Assembly: GCA_963705545.1 (NCBI GenBank)
Contig: CAVPJX010000001.1
Span: forward strand, 806,001 to 870,000
Reading direction: 5' to 3'
Length of the DNA stretch: 64,000 nt
From: DATBLY01 sp963705545
Lineage (GTDB): Bacteria > Actinomycetota > UBA4738 > HRBIN12
In this document: piece after piece, positions 35,515 to 42,504 of the stretch
Position numbering within the stretch: position 1 is the stretch's first letter
Layout: each line of letters begins with the position of its first letter
Made by a program: the position numbers and the translations under genes
Notes under the pieces: model-generated
The model's input: the letters and a program-made list of their open reading frames with translations, nothing else
Databases searched by the model: none
What the model was told of the DNA's origin: nothing

Positions 35515-36168
35515 GTGAGCAACGAGCCATCGCCCGAGAGTGGCAGCCGATGGCTCCGTCCCAGCCGGATGGAGGCCTTCAGCGACGGCGTCTTCGCGAT
35601 CGCGATCACGCTGCTGGTGCTCGACCTTGCCGTTCCCGAAACGGGCAGCGGGGTCGGGCATGCGCTCCTCGATCAGTGGCCTCTCTACACGGCCTACGTC
35701 GTGAGCTTCGCATCGGTTGGGGCGGTGTGGATCGCCCACTCGACGATCACGAACCATCTCGAGCGGGTGGACTCCGTCCTGCTGCGGCTCAACCTGCTCC
35801 TACTCTTCTTCGTCTCGGTTCTCCCGTTCCCCACGAAGATGCTCGCGGAGTTCATCGGAGAGTTCGGGCCCGAGCGGATCGCCGTCACGATCTACGGGAT
35901 CAACCTGCTGGCGATGTCGGCCATGACGAGCGTCGTGTGGCGGCACGCGGTCAACGAAGGGATGCTCTCAGGCGAGCATCCCCAAGACGAGGTGCGTGAG
36001 GTCACCAAGAAGCTGACCCCCAGCCTCGGGTTCTACGCGGCGGCGATCGCGATCGGCCTGCTCGCGCCCCGGTTCGCGCTGTTCCTCTACCTCGCGATCG
36101 CGCTCTACCTGCTTATCCCATTCCACGCGGTCTTGAAGCGCCGCCGTATGCGGACGCACAATCAGTAA
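35515..36168 (+). CDS. TMEM175 / DUF1211-family potassium channel-like membrane protein
   Basis: A 217-residue protein with six hydrophobic helices. SRMEAFSDGVFAIAITLLVLDL is the signature of the TMEM175 (DUF1211) family, whose FSD motif begins the pore-lining helix; bacterial members are K+-selective channels lacking a TVGYG filter. Only one repeat is present, so it should assemble as a tetramer. GTG 35515 is the likely start. It is isolated, with motif copies in the gaps on both sides. Confidence 0.88.
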   Translation: MSNEPSPESGSRWLRPSRMEAFSDGVFAIAITLLVLDLAVPETGSGVGHALLDQWPLYTAYVVSFASVGAVWIAHSTITNHLERVDSVLLRLNLLLLFFVSVLPFPTKMLAEFIGEFGPERIAVTIYGINLLAMSAMTSVVWRHAVNEGMLSGEHPQDEVREVTKKLTPSLGFYAAAIAIGLLAPRFALFLYLAIALYLLIPFHAVLKRRRMRTHNQ

Positions 36169-36335
36169 CTCACCGGACGACGGCACACCAGCACCAAGAA
36201 CCGCCTCACCTAGCCCATCAGGTACAGGACGGCCTCCTCCCTCTCAAGAAGCCCGTGCGGGGCGCCTCTTCGATCCGCGGACAGAGTTCCAAACGCGTAC
36301 ACCGCCCGGCACTTCAAGGCTCGTGGGACGTAGCC

Positions 36336-36424
36336 TCAAAGAGGCAGTCCCAACAGCTGGATCGGGTTCACAGGATCGAAACGCACCTCTGCGACTGGGA
36401 TGAATCCCATCGCCTGGTAGAAGG
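36336..36424 (-). pseudogene. C-terminal remnant of a GNAT acetyltransferase
   Basis: On the minus strand the codons before the stop at 36338-36336 read RAFYQAMGFIPVAEVRFDPV and then NPIQLLGLPL. This is the typical last strand-helix of a GNAT (AFYxxxGF...). Upstream a TAA interrupts the frame, and the dispersed motif (copy 7) follows about 15 bases later. The rest of the acetyltransferase is absent, so the gene was cut at or next to the motif. Confidence 0.65.
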
Positions 36425-36436
36425 CGCGGGTTTACC

Positions 36437-36453
36437 CGCCGGGCGCGTGAGGC
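36437..36453 (+). repeat. Dispersed intergenic motif, copy 7
   Basis: CGCCGGGCGCGTGAGGC, located where the GNAT remnant loses similarity. It lies in a 369-base gap that contains no intact gene besides this remnant. Confidence 0.5.
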
Positions 36454-36537
36454 GTTCTCGCGCTCCGACAGCTTGCTCGAGGGCCACGCGCAGCGTTAGC
36501 TTGGACGATCCAGGTCGACCGATGAAAGGAGTGGGTC

Positions 36538-36928
36538 ATGGCACATCCCAACGAGGAGATCGCCCGAAGCGGGGCGGAGGCGCTCTCGAAGGGTGACATG
36601 GAAGGCTTCCTCAGCCTGCATACGGACGACATCGTCGTGCACTTCCCCGGTCGAGGGCCGCTCGCCGGTGACCACCGCGGCAAGGACGGCGTGGCGAAGA
36701 TGTTCCAGCAGCAGATGCAGCTGCTCGACAGTCCGCCCGAGATGGAGACCCACGACATCCTGGCCAGTGACGATCACGCGGTCGTCCTGAACAAGACCCG
36801 GGCGACTCGCGGCGGCAAGATCGGAGCAGGACCAGGTAGTCGTGATGCATATCGACGGAGGCAAGGTCGCCGAGGTCTGGCTGCAGTTCTCCGATCAGCA
36901 GGCTATGGACGAGTTCACGTCGTCCTGA
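36538..36928 (+). CDS. NTF2-like / SnoaL-type small protein (one frameshift)
   Basis: About 130 residues after correction. NEEIARSGAEALSKGDMEGFLSLHTDDIVVHFPGRGPLAGDHRGKD is the helix-and-cone opening of the NTF2-like fold. An extra base at about 36818-36824 has to be skipped, after which the frame gives DQVVVMHIDGGKVAEVWLQF and ends at 36928. AAAGGAG lies before ATG 36538. The family includes isomerases, cyclases and many uncharacterised ligand binders. Its last codons fall within a 25-bp tandem duplication. Confidence 0.75.
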
Positions 36929-36970
36929 AGCTGCTTCACCCCAGTCGTCCTGAAGCTGCTTCACCCCAGT
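36921..36970 (+). repeat. 25-bp perfect tandem duplication over a gene end
   Basis: Two exact copies of a 25-base unit (starting CGTCCTGAAGCTGC) lie at 36921-36945 and 36946-36970. The first contains the stop codon of the NTF2-like gene. It looks like a recent slippage or repair duplication. Confidence 0.9.
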
Positions 36971-37157
36971 GGACCGATCGTCCCGCCAGGCGTCGGGGCC
37001 GACAGACGTCTCGTTCTCACCATGACCTCTCGTGCCGGGGCACATGAGGCCCGTGCTCGCCGAGATCTCGCACGGACGCATCTTCGCGTCGGCGACTCCC
37101 AGCAGACAAGTAGCGTCCACGGTAGACGGTCGGCCGGATCGAGTCCAGGCGGCGCGG

Positions 37158-37177
37158 CGCCGGGGCGCGTGACCAAT
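37158..37177 (+). repeat. Dispersed intergenic motif, copy 8 (with partial duplication)
   Basis: CGCCGGGGCGCGTGACCAAT, directly followed by a second CGCGTGACCAAT. It lies downstream of the RibD-like gene, within the 278-base gap after the NTF2-like gene. Confidence 0.6.
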
Positions 37178-37206
37178 CGCGTGACCAATTAGGACATATG
37201 GACCCT

Positions 37207-37773
37207 TCAAGCGGTGGCTCGGCTGGGTTGGTAGCGCAGAGCGACCGCTCCGGACTGGAACTCGTGGCGGTCCACGAGCTTCAGTTCGACCCGCTCGCGC
37301 AGGCCGGCGAGCAACGTCGGTCCGTGGCCGGCCAGGACGGGCTGCACGACGAACTCGTACTCGTCGATCAATCCCAGATCCGCCATCGCCAGCGGGAGAG
37401 TCACGCCGCCCACGAACAGGCCTTCGCCCTGCCCCTCCTTGAGCCTCCGAACGGCTTTGCCCAGGTCGCCGTGCACGAGCTCCGCGTTCCAATCGACCTG
37501 GTCCAGGGTGCTCGACACGACGTACTTCTTGGCCCCGTCGATCTTCTGGGCGAAGGCGATGTCTGCGTCATCCATCCAGTCCGGCCATGTTCCCGTCGCC
37601 GGTTGCCGCCACGCTGCCTCCATCATCTCGTAGGTCACCCGGCCAAACAGCAGGGCATCGGCGCGCTCCAGGCTGGCGGCCCAGTAGCGATGCGACTCCT
37701 CGTCCGGGATCCCCACCTGGTGATCAACGCAGCCGTCGAGGGTGACGTTGATCGAGTATCGGAGCGGTCTCAT
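37207..37773 (-). CDS. Dihydrofolate-reductase-family protein (RibD C-terminal domain)
   Basis: A 188-residue stand-alone RibD_C-type protein. RPLRYSINVTLDGCVDH is the usual opening, LERADALLFGRVTYEMMEAAW the NADPH-contact helix, KKYVVSSTLDQVDWNAELV the next strand and GEGLFVGGVTLPLAMADLGLIDEYEFVVQPVLAGHG the signature end. These proteins are putative NADPH reductases of unknown substrate, frequent in actinomycetes. A GGGGAGCAACCCACCT leader precedes the ATG. The gene has motif copies on both sides (37158 and 37999), like a one-gene cassette. Confidence 0.88.
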   Translation of the reverse strand: MRPLRYSINVTLDGCVDHQVGIPDEESHRYWAASLERADALLFGRVTYEMMEAAWRQPATGTWPDWMDDADIAFAQKIDGAKKYVVSSTLDQVDWNAELVHGDLGKAVRRLKEGQGEGLFVGGVTLPLAMADLGLIDEYEFVVQPVLAGHGPTLLAGLRERVELKLVDRHEFQSGAVALRYQPSRATA

Positions 37774-38154
37774 AGGTGGGTTGCTCCCCTTGCTTCTTGA
37801 ATGTCACCGTCACCGTCGAGACGATAGTAGCTGCACGAGGAGTCACGCCCGCGTCGTGGCGGCGGCGTGGCGCTGACGCCAGCACTTGGCTGAACCCGGC
37901 AGTCAGGCCGCTGGCGTCCGCGACCTCGCCCAGCCAAACCAGCTCACCTTATTGATCGACCGACGAAGCTCCACTTAGAGGTCTCAGTGCGGCCGCGGAC
38001 GCTGGGGCGCGTGGCAAGTTTCAGCGTGTAAGGGAGGGACGCAGGCCGTGGCTACCGAGTGTTTGATGATTCGGATCGAGCGGGCGTTAGAAAACCCAGG
38101 GCAGTCGGATCGGATCAGGCGCGATGAGATCGTCGCCCGGAGTGTCGCCGCCAG
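37774..38154. other. 381-base gap with motif copy 9
   Basis: No supported gene; the short plus-strand frame at 38048-38239 looks like chance. The motif at 37999-38020 is bounded by ACGCTG and, 17 bases further, CAGCGT, an inverted pair that would put its core in a loop. Confidence 0.5.
37999..38020 (+). repeat. Dispersed intergenic motif, copy 9
   Basis: Positions 37999-38020 read ACGCTGGGGCGCGTGGCAAG and then TT. It is a CAAGT-subgroup copy with a full core. ACGCTG (37999-38004) can pair with CAGCGT (38022-38027). Confidence 0.6.
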
Positions 38155-38928
38155 TCAGAGGGAGGCAGCGCCGACCTTCCTGGGCATCAGAGCCAGCCGC
38201 ACCCCGGTCACCAGCAGCCACACGAGCCAGGCGGCGTAGCCGAGCATGCCCACGAACAGGATCGGCGAGCCGTCAGCGATCGCGAGGTTGGCCACCCCGG
38301 CGGCGATCAGCAGGCCTCCCCCGGCCACGCCGAGCACACGCTGCCACGGCGCCGCCAGCCGACTCGCATGCGCCGCCAGCGCAGCGCCGATGAAGGTGGT
38401 GCCGAGCGCCGACAGCGCCAGAGCGAATGCTCCTGCATGCAGCTGCCAGACGAGCTCGAACAGCGGGCTCGGCTCGGCGAGCTCGCCGGCGGACAATACG
38501 ACTCCGTTCCACAGCACGGCGTAGAGCGCGAAGACCGCCGCGAGAGTCGCGCCCGCGGCCACCGCGAGGCGCGACCAGTCGGCGCCCGCACCCCCGCGAC
38601 GCCCGACCAGCCCGTGGAGACCGGTCACGAACACGAGCAGTAGCGGCAGGTTCAGCGCCTCTGAGCCGACCGCGATCGCGACCGCGCCCCGGTTCTCCGC
38701 GTGGAAGGCGAGCACCTTCTCGATCGGGTCGCCGAAGCCGGGCGCTCCGGCCCAGACCAGCACAGCATTCTGAATGACCAACGACGCTACCAACGCGATC
38801 GCCGCCGCGCCCACGACCCGCTCCCCGAACGCAGGGGTCGGGATCGGCCCCCTCGTTCCCACTGCCGCGCTCGCAGGCACATGCTGATGGGACTCCGCAG
38901 CTTTGTCGCTTTCGTGCGGAGATCTCAT
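38155..38928 (-). CDS. Six-helix integral membrane protein of unknown function
   Basis: A 257-residue protein with six predicted transmembrane helices (for example VVGAAAIALVASLVIQNAVL, LNLPLLLVFVTGLHGLV, ILFVGMLGYAAWLVWLLV) after a 35-residue hydrophilic N-terminus. The layout resembles DUF4386-type membrane proteins, but I cannot assign it firmly. GAAGGAG lies nine bases before the ATG. It has motif copies on both sides (37999 and 39098). Confidence 0.7.
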   Translation of the reverse strand: MRSPHESDKAAESHQHVPASAAVGTRGPIPTPAFGERVVGAAAIALVASLVIQNAVLVWAGAPGFGDPIEKVLAFHAENRGAVAIAVGSEALNLPLLLVFVTGLHGLVGRRGGAGADWSRLAVAAGATLAAVFALYAVLWNGVVLSAGELAEPSPLFELVWQLHAGAFALALSALGTTFIGAALAAHASRLAAPWQRVLGVAGGGLLIAAGVANLAIADGSPILFVGMLGYAAWLVWLLVTGVRLALMPRKVGAASL

Positions 38929-39097
38929 CTCTTACTCCTTCGGTGCGGCCGGATGATCGTGACTCCATGATCGCTGACGTCGACGACCGGCGAATCGGCC
39001 TCAGGGCTCGTGCTGGTCCCGTCGGGAGAACGGTCACATCCTCGCACACTGGGGTGCGCGAGGGTTCTCTTACCTGGGCCGGCCGAAGGTGGCCGAA

Positions 39098-39121
39098 CAC
39101 GCCGGAGCGCGTGCCGCCGCC
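39098..39121 (+). repeat. Dispersed intergenic motif, copy 10
   Basis: Positions 39098-39121 read CACGCCGGAGCGCGTGCC and then GCCGCC, between the membrane-protein and hydrolase-cyclase genes. The downstream bases up to about 39147 (CCGTCACTGACGG and after) match those following copy 3 with very few differences. Confidence 0.6.
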
Positions 39122-39173
39122 GTCACTGACGGACCCGCCCCTACTCGGATCCTCCGTGGGAACGAGCGACTCC

Positions 39174-40526
39174 CTATCCCCGCCCGCTCACGACCCGGTA
39201 CAGATGCCAGCGGTCCGGGACGCCCTTCAGCTCGTGCTCGCCGGCGTCCTCGAACGCGAGCCCGGAGCCGGCGACGAGGTCCTTCACGGTGGAGGAAGCG
39301 AGGACCTCGGAGGCCCCGGCGGATGCCGAGATCCTGGCTGCGATGATCACGGCGATCCCGCCCGCCTTCGCGTCGATCGTCTCGACCTCACCGGTGTGGA
39401 CGCCGGCACGGATCTCGATCCCCAGCGGACGGACGGCCTCGACCGCGGCCAGCGCGCATCGGACCGCCCGTGCGGGACCGTCGAACGTGGCGAAGAAGCC
39501 GTCCCCGGCCGTGTCCATCTCGGTCCCCCGCGATCGCGCCAGCAGGTCCCGCACGATCTTGTGATGACGCTCGACGAGACCGCGCCACGCAAGATCGCCG
39601 AGCTCCGCGGCCTTCTGGGTCGAACCCACGATGTCCGTGAACAGGACCGTCGCCAGGGCACGGTCGCCGCCGAGCGCGGGGCGCGATCCGGTCACGAACT
39701 CCTGGATCTCGGCAGCCACCTCGTCCGGGTCGGAGCCTTGGAAGAACACGTGCGCGTTGCCCGCGAACTCCACGAACCGAGCCCCCTCGATGTGCGATGC
39801 CAGGTCGCGCGCGGCCTCGACGTTGGCCACAGGGTCGTCCGTCCGGTTCAAGACCAGGGTGGGTACGTGGATGCTCGGGAGGACGCCGCGGATGTCGAGG
39901 TCCAGGTTCATCCGTTCGAGGTCCGCGAGGGCTCCTGGAGTGATCGCGGAGCGCCACAACCTGCGGATCGGTGCCTTCTCTTCTTCGGTCATGCCGGTGC
40001 TCTCGCCCATGCCGTATCCGAACAGGTACGTATCGGTCATCCCGTGTTCGGCCAGGTCCTCGATCTCGGCGAGCGCTTCCTCCATGGACGCGCCCCACGG
40101 GTAGTCATCCGTCCGGATCCACGTCGCCTGCGTGCCCCACAGGATGAGGCCGCTCGTCCGCTCTGGATACGTGGCCGCGAAGACACACGCCATGCTGCCG
40201 CCCTCGGACGTGCCGAAGACGAACGCGCGCTCGCTCCCGGCAGCATCCATCACGGCACGGATGTCGTCGGTTCGCTCCTCGAGCGTCGCGGGGGTCCGCG
40301 GACGGTCGCTCATGCCCGTCCCCCGCTTGTCGAACCGGATCAACCGAGCGAACGAGCTCAGACGCTCGATCAGCGCCGCCGCCTCCGGGATCTCCCAGAA
40401 GAGCTCCAGGTGCGACACCGTGCCCGGGGCGTGCACGAGGTCGACGGGGTTGCCCTCGCCCGTGACCTGATAGGCGACCATCACGTCACCGCTGCGGGCG
40501 TACCGCGTCTCGGGTCGTTCGATCAC
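39174..40526 (-). CDS. Alpha/beta-hydrolase - class III cyclase fusion
   Basis: A 450-residue intact member of the local family. Hydrolase: RFDKRGTGMSD, nucleophile elbow VFGTSEGGSMA, His in FAGNAHVFFQG. Cyclase: LATVLFTDIVGSTQKAAELGD and TAGDGFFATFDGPARAVRCA with both metal Asp, then the helical ISASAGASEVLASSTVKDLVAGSG and LKGVPDRWHLYRVV. It is cytoplasmic, with no membrane helix. The GTG at 40526 overlaps the stop of an upstream cyclase-like remnant. It is closely similar to 33626-34985, so the two arose by duplication. Confidence 0.88.
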   Translation of the reverse strand: MIERPETRYARSGDVMVAYQVTGEGNPVDLVHAPGTVSHLELFWEIPEAAALIERLSSFARLIRFDKRGTGMSDRPRTPATLEERTDDIRAVMDAAGSERAFVFGTSEGGSMACVFAATYPERTSGLILWGTQATWIRTDDYPWGASMEEALAEIEDLAEHGMTDTYLFGYGMGESTGMTEEEKAPIRRLWRSAITPGALADLERMNLDLDIRGVLPSIHVPTLVLNRTDDPVANVEAARDLASHIEGARFVEFAGNAHVFFQGSDPDEVAAEIQEFVTGSRPALGGDRALATVLFTDIVGSTQKAAELGDLAWRGLVERHHKIVRDLLARSRGTEMDTAGDGFFATFDGPARAVRCALAAVEAVRPLGIEIRAGVHTGEVETIDAKAGGIAVIIAARISASAGASEVLASSTVKDLVAGSGLAFEDAGEHELKGVPDRWHLYRVVSGRG

Positions 40527-40630
40527 GGGCCCACCGCCAGGCAGAGGTGCCAGCGCTCGGAGATGTCCTCCAGCTCGCGTTCACCGCGGTTCTCCACCCG
40601 GCGCATCTTCGCGGTGGCGCTTCCGGCAGG
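40523..40630 (-). pseudogene. Remnant of a cyclase C-terminal end
   Basis: The minus-strand frame ending at 40523 reads MRRVENRGERELEDISERWH and then LCLAVGP. This resembles the C-terminal signature of the neighbouring cyclases (E-D-x-G-E-H-E-L-K-G-V-P-D-R-W-H-L-Y). Upstream the frame is not cyclase-like. Its stop overlaps the start of the intact cyclase gene. It is probably the tail of a former third tandem copy. Confidence 0.5.
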
Positions 40631-40972
40631 CAAGTTCGATGTCGGGTCCGTCGCCTTCACCCAGGCGGCCGGCCGGATGGTGTCCGGGTGGTCTACCCCT
40701 GGTGCGAGCCGCCCTTGCCCGACCGCCAGATCGAGCCGTCGTCGATCCTTCGGTTGCGCATCTCCACGTCGGCCCGCTCGCGGGCTCGAAGGCGCCGGAT
40801 CCCCTTCGTCGTGCGGATCCTGCCGACGACGTTGGAGAACGAAGCGCCGGATCATCCGGTCACGACCACCCCAGGCTCATCCGCTCGAGCGTAGCCCAGG
40901 AGCGACGGCTTGCCGCACCGCGCCGCTGCGAACGACGAAGGCCCGCGACGGGACACGCCGGTCGGCCGGTCG
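40631..40972. other. 342-base stretch without a recognised gene
   Basis: I see no supported coding region, hairpin or motif copy here. A minus-strand frame runs through part of it, but its residues are basic low-complexity and look like chance. Confidence 0.4.
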
Positions 40973-41284
40973 CTAGTACCCGGGACGGCCCGACGATGAC
41001 GCCGCGGTCGGCGACGGGCTCGCCGGAGCCACGCACGGGGATGCCCCCTCGTTCGCGGCTGCGCCTGACGGGTCCGGGCTCGCGAGCGCGTCGGCGGCGG
41101 TCGGGCAACCCTGGGCCGTCGGGACGGAGACCGGGTCGGCGCGCGCCGGCTCGTGCCGCGAGAGCCCGATGAGCAGGGCCAGGCTCAGGTGCAACGCGAT
41201 CACGCCACCGACGATGAGGATGCCGATCGACCAGCCGGTGGCTGGCGTCTCGGGGCGGGATCGGAAGGGGGCGTGGCGAGGCAT
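40973..41284 (-). CDS. Small single-pass membrane protein with Ser/Pro/Ala tail
   Basis: A 103-residue frame from ATG 41284. A short basic N-terminus is followed by one transmembrane helix (WSIGILIVGGVIALHLSLALLIGL) and a 55-residue low-complexity exported or cytosolic tail. The family is not recognised. It is the first gene of the core block to the right of the accessory region. Confidence 0.5.
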   Translation of the reverse strand: MPRHAPFRSRPETPATGWSIGILIVGGVIALHLSLALLIGLSRHEPARADPVSVPTAQGCPTAADALASPDPSGAAANEGASPCVAPASPSPTAASSSGRPGY

Positions 41285-41346
41285 GATCGTCTACGAGAGT
41301 GGTCGTACGGAAGGGCCGAGGCCTTGAGCCCGGCCCGCCCCGCGGA

Positions 41347-42438
41347 CTACCAGCCGAGCCGCTCGAGGACCTCGCCGGCTACCTCGGGGAGCGGCCGGTC
41401 GTTCACCACGACGAGGTCCCCCACCTCTCCGTGTCCGGCGTCGAGCCAGGCCCGAGCCTCGCGCAGGTCGTCCTGGCGGGCCGCCGTCAGGTCCGCGCCC
41501 AGGCGCCGTTCGATCTCCTCCCAGGGCGCGGTCAGACGGACGACGTCGACGGGCATCGGCAGCGCGCCGCGCAACCCCTCGAGCTCGGCCTCGGTCCGGA
41601 GCGCCCGCGCCAGGATGAAGGAGCGCACGCCGGCGGCGAGGTAGTTCCCGACGACCGGGCGCAGGTTCGCGAGCAGCATCCGATGCTCGGCGCCTTCGGC
41701 GTCCCCCGCGTACCCCCAGCAGAGCCAGTCCAGATCGATCACCGCGTACGGCTCGCCGCGCTTCTCCAAGGTGTCGGCGACCTCGATCGCGACCGAGCTC
41801 TTCCCGGTACCGAAGAGCCCCGTGATCACCAGCGCGCGCGATCCGCGATCGGGGTCCGCGTCGGCGTCGACGGAGGGCGCCCCGTGCCGCGCCCGCCACT
41901 CGCGATCGAGGATCGCGTACACGAGCTCGCTCTGCCACTCCCCTTTCACCCACTCGTCCTCGACGAGGTGGGCCTCGAGGCGCATCCCGAGCTTCTCGAG
42001 CGTGCGCGCCGACCCGCGGTTGCGCGCCTCGGTCTGGCCGATCACGCGGTGCAGGCCCACGTCCTCGAACGCGATCCGGAGCATCACCTCGCTCGCTTCG
42101 GTCGCGTAGCCCTTGCCCTGGTGCTCCGGGTGGACGATGAAGCCGACCTCGCCCGTCCGGTGCTCCTCGCTCACGAACGCGAGGACGATGTCCCCGACCA
42201 TCTCGCCGGTCCCCTTCAGGGTGATCGCGAGCGACAGGACGTCGCCCTCGGCCCGGATCTCCCGAGCGCCGACCTTCCGTCCGAGCCGCTCCCGCACCTC
42301 GTCGGCCGAGCGCGGGCCCCAGTAGAGCCACCGCGCCACGTCCTCCCGCGACTCGTACGCGTACAGCGCGTCGAAGTCGTCGGCGCTGAGACGTCGCAGG
42401 ACGAGCCGTTCGGTCTCGAAGGTCCCGGAAGGATCCAC
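41347..42438 (-). CDS. GNAT acetyltransferase fused to a P-loop kinase-like domain
   Basis: A 363-residue fusion. Residues ~1-180 are a RimJ/RimL-type GNAT (TFETERLVLRRLSADDFDALYAY, VGFIVHPEHQGKGYATEA, ARNRGSARTLEKLGMRLEAHL). Residues ~200-363 are a nucleoside-kinase-like domain with Walker A ITGLFGTGKSSVAIEV, an acidic strand (AVIDLDWLCWG) and a C-terminal LTAPWEEIERRLGADL region. The combination could modify and phosphorylate one small molecule, such as an antibiotic or sugar. GTG 42438 is preferred over 42474 because the GNAT starts there; neither has a clear ribosome site. Confidence 0.75.
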   Translation of the reverse strand: MDPSGTFETERLVLRRLSADDFDALYAYESREDVARWLYWGPRSADEVRERLGRKVGAREIRAEGDVLSLAITLKGTGEMVGDIVLAFVSEEHRTGEVGFIVHPEHQGKGYATEASEVMLRIAFEDVGLHRVIGQTEARNRGSARTLEKLGMRLEAHLVEDEWVKGEWQSELVYAILDREWRARHGAPSVDADADPDRGSRALVITGLFGTGKSSVAIEVADTLEKRGEPYAVIDLDWLCWGYAGDAEGAEHRMLLANLRPVVGNYLAAGVRSFILARALRTEAELEGLRGALPMPVDVVRLTAPWEEIERRLGADLTAARQDDLREARAWLDAGHGEVGDLVVVNDRPLPEVAGEVLERLGW

Positions 42439-42504
42439 GGCACCGAAGGCTACCCGGGACCCGCGACGGGTCACGGGCCGAGGCGCGATGGGGAGCGAGG
42501 AGGC

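Noticed and set aside
38048..38239. Small plus-strand gene in the 37.8-38.15 kb gap
   Set aside because: No ribosome site, no family resemblance, and it runs into the antisense of the membrane-protein gene.
25721..39121. Classical integron attC sites
   Set aside because: I could not find paired GTTRRRY/RYYYAAC ends or an IntI gene, so only a cassette-like layout is claimed.
40523..40855. A 110-residue gene across this stretch
   Set aside because: Only the last ~30 residues look like a protein (cyclase tail); the rest is basic low-complexity typical of a chance frame.
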